Below are positions 13,054 to 24,575 of a DNA stretch of 64,000 nt, in pieces; position 1 is the stretch's first letter; each line of letters starts with the position of its first letter. The position numbers and the translations under genes are program-made. The notes below the pieces were generated by a model. That model made no database searches. It had not been told where the DNA came from and was given only the letters and a program-made list of their open reading frames with translations. Location: assembly GCF_022201045.2 (NCBI RefSeq), contig NC_068560.1, forward strand, positions 28,909,501 through 28,973,500, written 5' to 3'. Source of the DNA: Citrus sinensis. Lineage: Eukaryota; Streptophyta; Magnoliopsida; Sapindales; Rutaceae.

Positions 13054-13516
13054 TTGTTAAAAGGGTTAATTTTGTCCTGCCCCCAACTGTTTCAACATTT
13101 TTCGCCACGCACCCATATGTTTTGAAAATACTCACTCCACACCAAATTCCGTTAATTTGACCGTTATGTTTAACAGAGCTATTTGAAATTTAAGTAAATA
13201 TCCGACATACCCCTTATCTTGAATTAGAGAAAAATAAAATGAAATAAAATGTTAATTTAATAATTAATGTTTACATTAAAAAATTTTATTTAAAGGTAAT
13301 TAATAATAATTTCATTAATTAAATTATCAAATAAATTTAATTTATCATCATCAAATAATATTTAGGATATGAATTTCTAAATTTGCCCTTTGACCGTTAG
13401 AATAAACGGTCAAATTAACAGAATTGGGTGTGGAGTGAGTATTTTCAAAACATATGGGTGCGTGGCGAAAAATATTGAAACAGTTGGGTGCAAGACAAAA
13501 TTAACCCTTGTTAAAA
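13054..13516. mobile_element. 445-bp Mutator-type MITE, copy 1
   Basis: The element (13063-13507, 445 bp) is flanked by a perfect 9-bp target duplication, TTGTTAAAA, at 13054-13062 and 13508-13516. The ends start GGGTTAATTTTGTC and match each other as inverted repeats for roughly 105-110 bp (through the GACCGTT motif) with few mismatches. The centre is AT-rich and non-coding. A 9-bp target duplication with long inverted ends is characteristic of Mutator-like elements, so this is a non-autonomous MULE. A second copy of the same length is at 50821-51265. Short apparent reading frames across the ends are by-products of the inverted repeats. Confidence 0.9.
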
Positions 13517-15083
13517 ATAAAAAAGTTTCAATGTTCTAATACGTAATTGTGAGTAATAGTTAATGGTTATGAAAAAAGATTAATCAATTAAAACCGAATT
13601 AGGATGTTGAACTTATGTTTGACTTTAAAAAAAATAATTGGCCGGCTGGGTCCAAATTTTGTGGTTCGTTGTCGGGTTATATCATGCATGATGAGAATAA
13701 GGTCATATTCATCAGCGTTTCGTGTATTACAGAGATTCAAAGACTAAACCATCATTTGTCCCTCAACTTTCTTAGTGGAATTCTCACAGACGCATATAAG
13801 CCAAAACCCTCTGAAAATAACGTCACAGAAATTCAGAAAAATAAAAGATTCACGTTCAGAATAGTTTTTGACTAACAATAAATGGATTTTAGAAGTGCAC
13901 CAATCAAGTTAGGAAATTAAAGGCCAGCCGAGGGGCTCTCCATATCTAGGGAGATTGAAATTATGATGGAGTATGATTAGTAATTATTAATTACTTTTAG
14001 CAACATTCTTATATTGTTATCTAACAATCTTACAATCACCAATCATCAATACGTATGATGTGTATGGAAGAAAAAAAAACGAATGGGTTATTTTCGCAAA
14101 ACGTTCGTTGTAGAATGTTTTTTTTTTTTTCTCCTTGACGTGTGCTTGAGACATCTGAAAGGTCTCTTTAAAATGTAATTGATAGCTGTGATGAAGTTGA
14201 GGGAGAAGTCAATTGTGTTCCGCAAATAGTCCAAAAAAAAATTGATTAAATACTAAATATTAAAACGTTTTATCTTGAGGATTACAGATTTCCAGTGGGG
14301 TGATGCCAGATGTCGTCGAGAGACGCCATCATCAATTAACAAATTCATCAACTACTTCACAAGATAAATTTCATTATATACAATTGAATTAAATCTATTG
14401 ATGATGCAGGTAGGCAGGGACAGATATTTAAAGAAAAAAAAAGATAAGGGTTTTAATCGGAATTTAATTAATTTCTTCGTTAATTTTATGTTGTGACCCC
14501 TATCAATTTATAGATTTTGTATTACAGCGTCATTAAGTTGTATTTTCTTCATTTTGCGCTCCATTGAACCAAAATCCTGTTCTAATGGCGTGAAATACGA
14601 ACTTAATTGTTGTTTTTATTCTCTTTTGATTTAGTTCCTAAGACTATAATATTGATAAAGTATTTTACTCTTACATCAAATTGACAAATTGTTGTTAGTA
14701 TTCTATGTCACATAAAATTTTCAAAAATTTGAAAACTACGGTAGGGTTGTTTTCTTAAATCAAATATAAAATTCTATCCGTAGATAATTATTAATTTATC
14801 AAATACAATTTGCATGCTAGATCAGTAACATAAGTAATTTAATTATTTTAAAATTCAATAGTAACTATCCGCTTAAGATTTTCATAATTTTCTCGTTTGA
14901 CAAGCAACATTGGGTTGTTGAAATTTAATGGTGATTCATTGACAAGATGGAATTGGAAACATTGAAAAGTATATGCACAAACAGGCCTAACCACTTTCCA
15001 CGACTAAGCACTTGAAACAGCCGAAACCCCGCCCCTCGGTTTCTTATCCTTTTTGACTTGTCCCTCCTCACCCAATCCCTCCG
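13517..15083. other. Gene-free region upstream of RBOH
   Basis: AT-rich sequence with no recognised coding region. The right part is the RBOH promoter: a C-rich and T-rich stretch (about 15020-15080) precedes the TATA box. Confidence 0.5.
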
Positions 15084-15093
15084 TATATATAAA
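15084..15093 (+). promoter_or_regulatory. TATA box of the RBOH gene
   Basis: TATATATAAA, followed by a pyrimidine-rich stretch with plausible initiation sites near 15115-15130. A leader intron is likely at 15215-15418 (CAAG before GTTTGT, TTTACAG before the next exon), placing the ATG at 15433 early in exon 2 of the transcript. Confidence 0.65.
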
Positions 15094-15432
15094 CTCTTTC
15101 AAATCCTCCTTTCAACACCAACTAAAACTTCCTTGCACAATTAAGCCTCTCACATTTTGCTTTCCTCAGGAAAAAAAGAAAAAAAAAAAAATCTTCCCAC
15201 TTTTTTGTCACAAGGTTTGTTAATATTCGTCAGCATTTTTGATCACATTTCCAAGTACTTAATTTTAGTTTGTTCAGTACATAAGAGTTCTTTTTAATTC
15301 TAGTTTGTTAATAGTGCTAGTTAGTTAAACTGGTAAAACCTGTCAGGATTTTATAAGTAATTTGAAGTTTAAATCGTGCTCATATGTATATATATTAAGC
15401 TTTGTTTTTTCTTTACAGGATCGACGTCATAA

Positions 15433-18400
15433 ATGGATATTCAAGACTACAAAGACGACTCATTATCCGAAACCGGAAGCACAACAAGCTCAAGAGTAGG
15501 CTACAGCGGGCCGTTGAGCGGTCCGTTGGTGACAACAACGAACAAAAAGAACAGCAGCAGAAAGAGTGCCAGGTTCAAGGACCAAGATGAGTGCTACGTA
15601 GAAATCACACTGGACGTGCGAGATGATTCAGTTTCTGTCCAGAACATCAGGGGAGGTGATTCGGAGACGGCGTTTTTGGCCAGCAGATTGGAGAGGAAGC
15701 CTTCTTCTTCTTCTGCACTTTCGGCCCGGTTGAGGCAAGTTTCGCAGGAGCTAAAGCGAATGGCTTCTTCAAAGCGATTTGATAAAGTTGATCGCACCAA
15801 GTCGGGAGCCGCTCGTGCTTTGAAAGGGCTAAAGTTTATCACCAAGAATGTGGGGACTGAAGGTTGGGGCGAAGTTGAAAAGCGCTTTGATGAATTGGCT
15901 GTTGATGGGATGCTGCCTAAATCCAGCTTTGGTCAATGCATAGGTAAACATTTAACTAACTGATTATGTTGTTTTGATAATGTTTGACAAGCACTTTTAG
16001 ATGGTCAAACAGCACTTTTTTAAATCGGGCTCGGTGTTGATGTGATCAGGGATGAACGAATCAAAGGATTTTGCGAGTGAATTATTTGACGCATTGGCTC
16101 GTAGGAGAGGCTTAACATCTTCTTCAATTACCAAGTCTGAGTTGAGAGGATTTTGGGAACAGATTACAGACCAAAGCTTTGATGCTAGGCTTGAAACCTT
16201 CTTTGACATGTAAGCACTTTTGGCCTTAATTAGTAATCGTGTTACATTTCATTTGACGAACTTTAGTTATTTTAAAATATTTAATGAACGGTATTAAAAC
16301 TCATCACAAAATTATGACGGATTATGTATCTAAACTATCACGCTTTTAGAAATAATTGCTGATGCAAACAAAAGTAAAAACTTTAAATAGCTAAAATGAG
16401 AATCTTCACACGTATTCTAACGTTTGAAAAAAAAAAAAAAGACTTTTGAAACGAGTAAGGTATGAGAACAGTTCATGGGCTTCCCAAAAGCAATTGGGGG
16501 CTTTTGTGAAATGTCATTCAGCAAAATTGCTTAGAAAAACCAACTTAATAAGCATTTCAATCATATTCATACCCACTTCCATGCAACATTAATCTTTGAT
16601 CAATCATAGAAACAATCAACCCCGGAAGTATTGGTACCTTCCAATGTGCAGTTTGCATGTTCTGACACTGGTTTCAAGATCAGGCATTCATAAAACAAAA
16701 AAAATTATTATAATAGTTAGGGAACTTCGCTTCTTGTGATGCTTCAGGTTTTAGCTTTTTTTTTTTTTATAAAAAAAAATATTTTAATAGTTTTTTAATC
16801 CAGAGTTGACAAACCTGTCGTTGACTTTCAAATGAATTTCTATTCCACACGTCTAGGATCAGTCACTTAATTCCAACTTGTTCAAAGAAATTCAATGTGG
16901 TACTTGAAAAAAAAAATGAAAGGATACTCATGATTGTCGTGGTGAAATGATTAATGAAATTCTTTTGAATGGGCACGTAAATTTATTTTTGGATAATTAT
17001 AATTAAATGAAATATATTTGAGCTACTATAATTAAAGAATATAATATCTAAAAAAAAGGTATATATGATTATTTTTAAAAATAAGAGATAGCTACTGTTA
17101 TTTTTTTATTAAAAAAAGAACTGTGGGAGAAATAGTTCTGTAATTTGAGAAATTATACCTTTTTTTTTTAATAAATAAATTGTAATAAATGCAGGGTGGA
17201 CAAGAATTTAGATGGGAGGATCACTGAAGAAGAGGTGAAAGAGGTAATTTTCTTTTAACAGAAAAATAAAAGGTCTCTGTTAAAAATTAATTTGAAGCAA
17301 ATTATGTACATCATTATTCATTTATCTTTTGATATAATTTTGCAGATTATTGCTCTAAGTGCATCTGCAAATAAGCTGTCAAAAATCCAAGAACGTGTGG
17401 AAGAATATGCAGCTCTAATCATGGAAGAGCTCGACCCCCACAATCTCGGTTACATTGAGGTCACTTCATTTAATCCCACTTCAAAATTTTAAAGAAAGAA
17501 ACACAGTAATCATCTATTAATCTGAGAGTAGTAACGCAATAGACGATGTTGTTCACACTGTATTAATCGAGGATTCAGCACTATTATTATATTTAATAAT
17601 CTAAACCTAACATTTCTTTTCAATGCAGCTGTACAATCTGGAAATGTTATTGCTCCAAGCTCCAAGCCAATCGGCAAACCTGCTAACCGATAGTCGCGTT
17701 TTGAGCCAGATGCTCAGTCAAAGATTGGTGCCAACCAAAGACAGAAACCCGATCAAGAAATGCTGCAGAGGCCTGAGCTACTTTGTCCAGGACAATTGGA
17801 AGAGAATTTGGGTGATGCTACTCTGGCTTTCAATCTGTGCAGGTCTTTTCACCTGGAAATTCATTCAGTATAAACATCGTGCGGTGTTTCATGTCATGGG
17901 GTATTGTGTTACCACAGCTAAGGGTGCAGCTGAGACACTTAAGTTCAACATGGCTCTAATTCTTCTCCCAGTGTGCAGAAATACCATTACTTGGCTTAGA
18001 AGCAGAACGAAGTTGGGACAAGTTGTTCCCTTCGATGACAATATCAATTTTCACAAGGTATCAAAATGAGTAATGACCCACTGGAAAGTACTTCTAAAGA
18101 AAAAATTAAAATATGTTTTCTGTTTCAGAAATTCACAAAAACATGTAAAATTTGTATAGGTTATTGCTGTGGGGATAGCCATTGGAGTTGGGCTACATGC
18201 TGGAGCACATTTAACCTGTGATTTTCCTAGGCTGCTGCATGCAACGGATGAGGAGTATGAGCCAATGAAGCCATTCTTTGGCGATGACCGGCCGGATGAC
18301 TACTGGTGGTTTGTCAAAGGGACCGAGGGCTGGACCGGAGTGGTGATGGTGGTGCTGATGGCAATATCCTACACGTTAGCTCAGCCTTGGTTCCGCCGCA

Positions 18401-20381
18401 ACAGATTAAACCTCCCTAAAATCCTTAAAAAACTCACAGGATTCAATGCCTTCTGGTATTCACATCACCTGTTTGTTATTGTCTATGTGCTATTCATCAT
18501 CCATGGCTACTTTCTCTACCTTTCCAAGAAATGGTATAAGAGAACGGTAAGCTACTCTAAAACCTGTAATCAATCACATTCGCACCAGTTCTACCTAATT
18601 TTCCATCTTGGTATTAACTTTTATCGTGTTTGCACATTTTGGCACAGACATGGATGTATTTGGCAGTTCCAGTGTTATTATATGCTTGTGAACGCCTTAT
18701 TCGAGCATTCAGGTCTGGCTATAAATCAGTGAGGATTCTTAAGGTAAATAAAACAGCGGTCCTGTAGTTTAAGAATCACATGATCCATTACCTTGCAAAA
18801 AGGGCAACTCTAAACGATGTCATATCTGTGATTCAGGTTGCAGTGTATCCCGGAAACGTGCTAGCTCTGCAAATGTCAAAGCCTCAAGGATTCAAGTACA
18901 CTAGTGGGCAGTACATATTTGTAAATTGTGCAGCAGTTTCTCAATTTCAATGGTAATTCCAGGATTGAATTATGAATACACTAATTATAGTATTTTGAAA
19001 ACAATGATGCAATTTGCAGTAGCGAAATTAGCTAACTACGCATGTCTCTGCTGCATTCAGGCACCCTTTCTCCATTACTTCAGCTCCTGGAGACGATTAT
19101 CTGAGCATTCATATCCGTACCTTGGGAGACTGGACATCTCAACTCAAAGCCATATTCGCCAAGGTAGTCCCTCATAAACAAATTCAAGACCAAATTGCCA
19201 GTACTAATTAGTTCAACTGGCAAGACATTTTGAGACAATTCGAATCTCGCCTACACCAAGATCAATCACTTAATTCAAATTTCTTGCTTGTAGTTAAAAC
19301 ATTGTTGTCTTGTTGCAGGTATGTCAACCTCCATCAGTCGATCAAAGTGGCCTATTAAGGGCAGATATCGGACAAGCCGATAACAGGCCTAGGTACTTTA
19401 CAATTCTGTTTTTATTATGCTTCTGTTATTAATATCCAGGATTGTGCTAAAAAGTACTGAGTAATTTGCAAATTAACAGGATTCCAAAACTCTTGATTGA
19501 TGGTCCCTATGGAGCTCCAGCACAGGACTACAAAGATTACGATGTTCTCCTCCTCGTAGGCCTCGGAATTGGAGCCACCCCATTAATCAGCATAATTAAG
19601 GATGTGCTCAATAACATTAAGCAACAGAAGGAAATAGAAGAAGGAATCATAGAAGATGGCGGCGCAACGAAAAATAGTAAGAAAAAGCCTTTTGCAACCA
19701 AGCGAGCTTATTTCTACTGGGTCACCCGCGAGCAGGGATCGTTCGAGTGGTTCAGGGGCGTAATGAACGAGGTTGCGGAGTACGATCAAGACGGCGTGAT
19801 TGAGCTCCATAATTACTGCACCAGTGTTTATGAAGAAGGAGATGCAAGATCGGCTCTAATCACCATGCTTCAGTCCATCCATCATGCTAAAAATGGTCTT
19901 GATATTGTTTCTGGCACCAGGGTGAAGACCCATTTTGCTAGACCAAATTGGAGAACTGTGTTTAAGCATGTCGCTGTTAAACACACTGACGAAAGAGTTG
20001 GTGAGTCCTAATCCTTGATCTTGATTTAATATTCCTAATATGCATTAAACATGGGATTATAAAAATATAACTAAATTACTGGTCCTTGGGAAAAATATTC
20101 TATTAGCAATACAGAGTTGAAATTTGCATTTCAAAATAGGAGAGGAATTATAGTGGAGAATTGATGCCCTTTTTGATTATCAGAGTGGAAGTCGGATTAA
20201 AATGATTAAAGTGATTTTCCTTTTTTGAAATCTAATTAAGCTAATCATCATGATCTTGCTTTTTGCTACAGGGGTGTTTTACTGTGGTGCTCCAGGATTG
20301 ACTGGAGAATTACGGCGGCTCTCTCAAGACTTCTCTCGGAAAACTACAACCAAATTTGATTTTCACAAAGAAAACTTTTGA
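15433..20381 (+). CDS. RBOHB: Respiratory burst oxidase homolog (plant NADPH oxidase)
   Basis: Plasma-membrane enzyme moving electrons from NADPH via FAD and two haems to O2, making superoxide for defence and growth signalling. Twelve coding exons: 15433-15943, 16050-16209, 17195-17243, 17346-17459, 17629-18057, 18160-18546, 18648-18743, 18837-18952, 19061-19163, 19319-19392, 19480-20000, 20272-20381; 2670 nt, 889 aa. The N terminus has [12 protein letters not shown] and [18 protein letters not shown]-hand [12 protein letters not shown] lies near residue 226 and a second EF-like segment ([12 protein letters not shown]) near 270. The ferric-reductase TM region holds the haem histidines ([24 protein letters not shown]). 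FAD motif [12 protein letters not shown] is near 622; NADPH motifs are [22 protein letters not shown] and FYCGAPG. It ends FDFHKENF. The intron-4 donor (GAG|GTCACT) is weak but required by the conserved [11 protein letters not shown] join. The B label rests on the N-terminal motifs and the nearby BiP. Confidence 0.95.
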
Positions 20382-22550
20382 ACTTGTCTTTACTTCATGC
20401 GCTCTTCTTTTCTTTTATTTTCCTTATTTTTTTATATTATTCTTTTGTAAATGTAAGATAATCTAGTGGGTACGAGATAGATGTAATGCCTGGTTTGATC
20501 GCTTCTGCAGTTCTGTGGATTCCACTTGCAGTAAAAAGTAATGTTATTTATTTTTATTTTAAAGTTAATCAGCAATTATATTGAAGTGAGATTGGAATAG
20601 ATTAGAGGATCGATTTCCATTTTTTTCTTTTGTATATGATCGCTTTCTCTCTGTCTGTGTGCGTGTGCATGAAGATATTTATCTAGAAAATTCATGAAGA
20701 AGAAGGATAATTATAGAAGATGTAAAATTTCAGCTACATAAGACAAATCGAAGCAACGAAATGCAAGAAGTCAGTAGTAGTCAGGTCTCTATAAGTGATT
20801 CCAAATTTCAAGTTGCCAGTTCAAGCTTTCCCAGAAAATTTGAGGGGAATAAGAATGGGAAAATGGAATAAATATCCCCAGCAATATTAACAGTTTCAGA
20901 GAATCAGCTACCTTTATGGGTTCAGCTATATTACAGCATCTCCAACATAAAGCAGTCCCAAAAACCGCTGATGCACATTGTTAAAATTATTTTAAATTTA
21001 ACTACAAGCATTCAATAAATCTAAAGTCTGCTCTATATTGAAACATCTCTAACGTAGCAGCTATCTTATTAATATCCATCTAACCCTCTATTAAGAAGTG
21101 CTTATAAAAATAAAAATAAAAAAAATAAAAAAACAATCTACCCCTTAATTGAGAAGGAGACTTAAGTTGTTGGAGCATTTGTTTATAAAGGTTTTAGCAT
21201 ACAGATATTTATACCACTAGTTTTGCCATTAATAAAAGGATAACTTTATTCTCTCTGTTTCCTTGCAAAGAAAGTTCCTACCACAGCTCATCAAAAAAAA
21301 AAAAAAAAAAAAAAAACCCACTTTGGCAAAGCAATAATGTTTGGCCAAGGTTAACCAAAAAAAAAAAAAAAAAAAAATCTAATAATCCTTCATTCAGATA
21401 TTCAATCACAAAATAACTGCATTTGATGATTTTATTAGAATGAGTTTTGAATAACTTCATTCAGATATTCAACCAAATTTAATTATTTTATTAATAAATT
21501 TAGTTCAATAACTACGAGACATTGTATGGATTAATCATATTATAACACACCATTCCCGAGTCAAGTCCACACTCAAAAATTGATGCAACCTGCTCCCGGT
21601 TGAAGCTTGAACAAACTTCACATTGGTGTGGATTTGGTCGTTCGCCTAACTTCTCACGGGCACATTGAAAATCATTTCAATTTTATTTTTTATTTTTTTC
21701 ACGTTTTTTTTTGGGGTAAACAGGGGTTCTAAACTATTTTTTTTCACATTAATCACATGTAATCTATAAATTTCTGTATTATTGGTATTTTTTTAATCAC
21801 ATTGATATATTATTATTACTGATATTATATCAGATTAAAACTGATAATATTCAAGAGACACTCACATTTTGTAAAAGAAAAAACTGTTAAACCCTCATAA
21901 TTATTTTATAAAGGTTCAAACACATTGTACTTTATTGGGCGAAAGGCCAGTTAGTTGACTAATTATTGGTATTAAGTGTAAGGTATTAAACTATTAAACT
22001 ATTTTCGAAACAAACTGTACTTCATATCTCAAACTATGTTTAATTTGAAAGTCATTTTAATCGAAACAAAGGAGTTGGTTTCGTATTATGTTCTTTAGAT
22101 TACTTGATCCATGATCTTCAATTACTTATTAAGTCATCAAGTTGTCCAGTAGTAGACTGGTATTCCCAACAGTGTTGATGGTACCATTCAAGCCCCCATA
22201 ATAACTCTTTATATTTACACAAAAATATAAAATACAAGTAGATTTCCGTATATTTTACAAGGCCAGCGAAGTATTGTTGTTGGTTAGTTTATACTTATTA
22301 AGCTCTGTTAACTAATTCTTAAAAAAAAAACCTCTTAATTTAATTTAATAGATGCATTTTGACTTGTAAAACCAAAAAAAGAAAAGAAAAAAAAAAGGTG
22401 TAACCGTATTAACAATATTTGATAGGAAAATCTTTTATACTAATAAACTGTGCTGTCTATTGGTATAATTAGAACCAAATACATGTAATCTTAGCTAGCA
22501 AAAAGGAATTAAGCGAAAAAGGCATCAAATGCTACAATCATGGGTGTCCC
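20382..22550. other. RBOH 3' flank and gene-free region
   Basis: Holds the RBOH 3' UTR, two long poly(A) tracts (about 21291-21316 and 21357-21377) and no coding signal. A possible short MITE is listed separately (20936-21178). Confidence 0.5.
20936..21178. repeat. Possible small MITE with CATCTCCAACA-like ends
   Basis: The left end reads CAGCATCTCCAACA and the inverted right end reads CAAATGCTCCAACA (about 10 of 14 matching). The interior of about 215 bp is AT-rich and non-coding. A TTA at the left edge might be one half of a 3-bp target duplication, but the right side is not a clean match. Confidence 0.3.
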
Positions 22551-22886
22551 TTATAAATTATAATAACAGGAAAGTAGACTTAAAAATTTTATATTTAAAA
22601 AACAATTTCAATTCATAAAAGCAGGTACTATGCCCACCCCACCAAGCATCAAGCACCAAACCCAAGGACCTACTTGATTTTTCCTCTCTCTCTCCCTCCC
22701 ACTTTAAGCCTTCAGTTTCATTGCTTCTTCTTAAGCATTTGAACACTTTCCTTCTCCCTTTTCCTCTCAGTTAGAATCCTTCGGTTTTGAGTTCTCAAGC
22801 TTTTTATCAACCACCCCTTTGGCCTTTTGCGTATTCTCTCTTTCAGGAACCCACCAAACTTCTTATTTTTCTTTTTCTTTGTAGTA

Positions 22887-23772
22887 ATGGCAACGGCACC
22901 ATCCGAGTGTAAAGCTGAAACTAAACCTGAATCTAAACCAGAAGCTAATAAGGAGAAAGAAGCTGGAGAAAATCAAGAACAACTTAAGTGTAAGGTAACA
23001 ATTGAACCAAATCATACTTTGCATGGTTCACGGTGTAACTTGATGGTGTCATTTTTGTGTGTGTGTGTGTGTTTCTTCTGTTTTTTCACTTGTTTCCTCT
23101 TTTTTCAGACATGGGTGCTGAGAGTCTCCATCCACTGTGAAGGATGCAAAAGGAAAGTACACAAGATCCTAACAAACATTGATGGTATGTGTTAATACTC
23201 ACTGAACCCACCGGATTTCTTTGAGAAATTTTCTTTTTTAGAGGAATTTCTTTAATTTTTAGTCATATTGTTGCTAGAATATTCAATTTTTAAATTAAGT
23301 TTTTACTACTGATCTTTTCTTTTCTTTTCTTTTTGTCTTTGTGTTGTATACCTAGTTCTATACTCTATCGTTAGTTCTGTACTCTTTCAGCTCAAAACTC
23401 AAAGCTTCAATTTTTCTCAACTGGGTTTTGTTCATTTTTGGTAATTTTCCCTCCATTTTTTCTTCTCAAGCTTCTTGACTCGGCATCTAATAGTTCATAA
23501 TTTTCTCATGCATCCAGATTCTGATTTCATTTCCCTCAAAATGTCAGCTTTTTTAAATTCTTGACCAGTTTGCTAATTTGGTTCTAATATTTATTTCGCA
23601 GGTGTTTATACCACAAAAATTGATTTGAGGCAACACAAAGTGGTAGTAAAAGGAGATGTAGCTGCTGAAACTTTGATCGGGAAACTGGAAAAGAATGGGA
23701 AGCATGCTGAGTTATGGCCTGAATCAAAAGCAGAGCAAAAAGAGAAAAAGCAAAGCAAAGGTAAGAACAAAG

Positions 23773-23804
<32 letters not shown>

Positions 23805-24575
23805 CAAGGTGACCAAGAAAGCAGTGATGAAGGCAACAAGAACCCAGCAGAAAAAGAAACAGTGAAAGAACCTTCCAAAAGCAAAGAAAATGGAAATGGC
23901 GGCGCTGGCACTAGCAAGAATGTTGAAAACAATGGTGCTGTTCATCATGTTATCAAAGTTAATGAGGTTGTTGGGCAAGTAGCCAAGGAGTCAAAGCCTG
24001 ATCAGGTGAAGCAAACTGTGACCTTCGCGGCCGGTGGCCAGTCGCCGGTTGGTGACAAGAAAGCTGGTGATAGTGAGAGTGAGGGTGGTGTTGAGAAAAG
24101 TGGTGGCGGTGGCGGGAGTGGAGGGAAAAAGAAGAAAAAGAAGGGGCATAAAGGGAATAACGGCAATAGTAATGTTGTTATTGGTGGGGGTGAACCTTTT
24201 GGTGGTGTTGGTGGTGATGCACCAGCAGGTACTGGATCACCCATGTATGGGCCTCATGGGCCTACCCATGCCCCATTTCCGTTCCCAGCAAGTTATAGCC
24301 CTCCACGTCAGCATGGGTATCCATATGCTCAGTATGCCCCACCACCGCATTATTATACACCCCCAGTGTATGCTACGAGTTACAACACAGCACACCCCAG
24401 GCCTGGCTACACCACATCGTATTATACTGCACCGACACCGAATTCTTACGCGTATATGCATGCGGGTACCGGGAGTGAAATTCCACCGTCCGATGTTGAT
24501 TCCTACTCTTCACAGCCCTCCGATTCGTTCGAGATATTTAGCGACGAAAACCCAAATGCATGTGCAATCATGTGA
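22887..24575 (+). CDS. Heavy-metal-associated isoprenylated plant protein (HIPP)
   Basis: A metallochaperone-like protein of the plant HIPP family, anchored by a C-terminal prenyl group. Exons 22887-22994, 23109-23184 and 23602-24575; 1158 nt, 385 aa. A charged Glu/Lys-rich start (1-36) leads into one HMA fold (about 37-103) with the metal motif HCEGC followed by KRKVHKIL and later HAELWP. Then come a Lys/Gln-rich linker with ten consecutive glutamines (CAG4-CAA6, about 23779-23808), a Gly/Lys region (KKKKKKGHKG) and a Pro/Tyr/Gly-rich tail. It ends CAIM, a CaaX farnesylation box. Large single-HMA proteins with Gly/Pro-rich tails match the HIPP32-37 type. A TTATAAATTA at 22551 and a CT-rich leader near 22680 are candidate promoter parts. 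I recall a HIPP beside RPS21 in Arabidopsis (At5g27690/At5g27700); the next intact gene here is RPS21. Confidence 0.93.

Noticed and set aside
12674-13135. Open frame ending in the left end of MITE copy 1 (with similar peptides at 50687-50893 and 51148-51357)
   Set aside because: The shared peptide (xxKNVETxGGxTKLTL) is just the inverted terminal repeat read in one frame, not a gene family.
19200-19300. tRNA-like boxes (TTAGTTCAACTGG, AATTCGAATCTCGCC) in RBOH intron 9
   Set aside because: They look like a SINE promoter on the plus strand, but no A tail or target duplication was found, so the call is too weak.
22134-22260. Possible SINE head (TTGTCCAGTAGTAGACTGG, CATTCAAGCCCCC)
   Set aside because: Box match is poor and boundaries are absent.
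23606-24461. Minus-strand and second-frame open frames in the HIPP last exon
   Set aside because: Low-complexity shadows of Gln-, Gly- and Pro-rich codons of HIPP.
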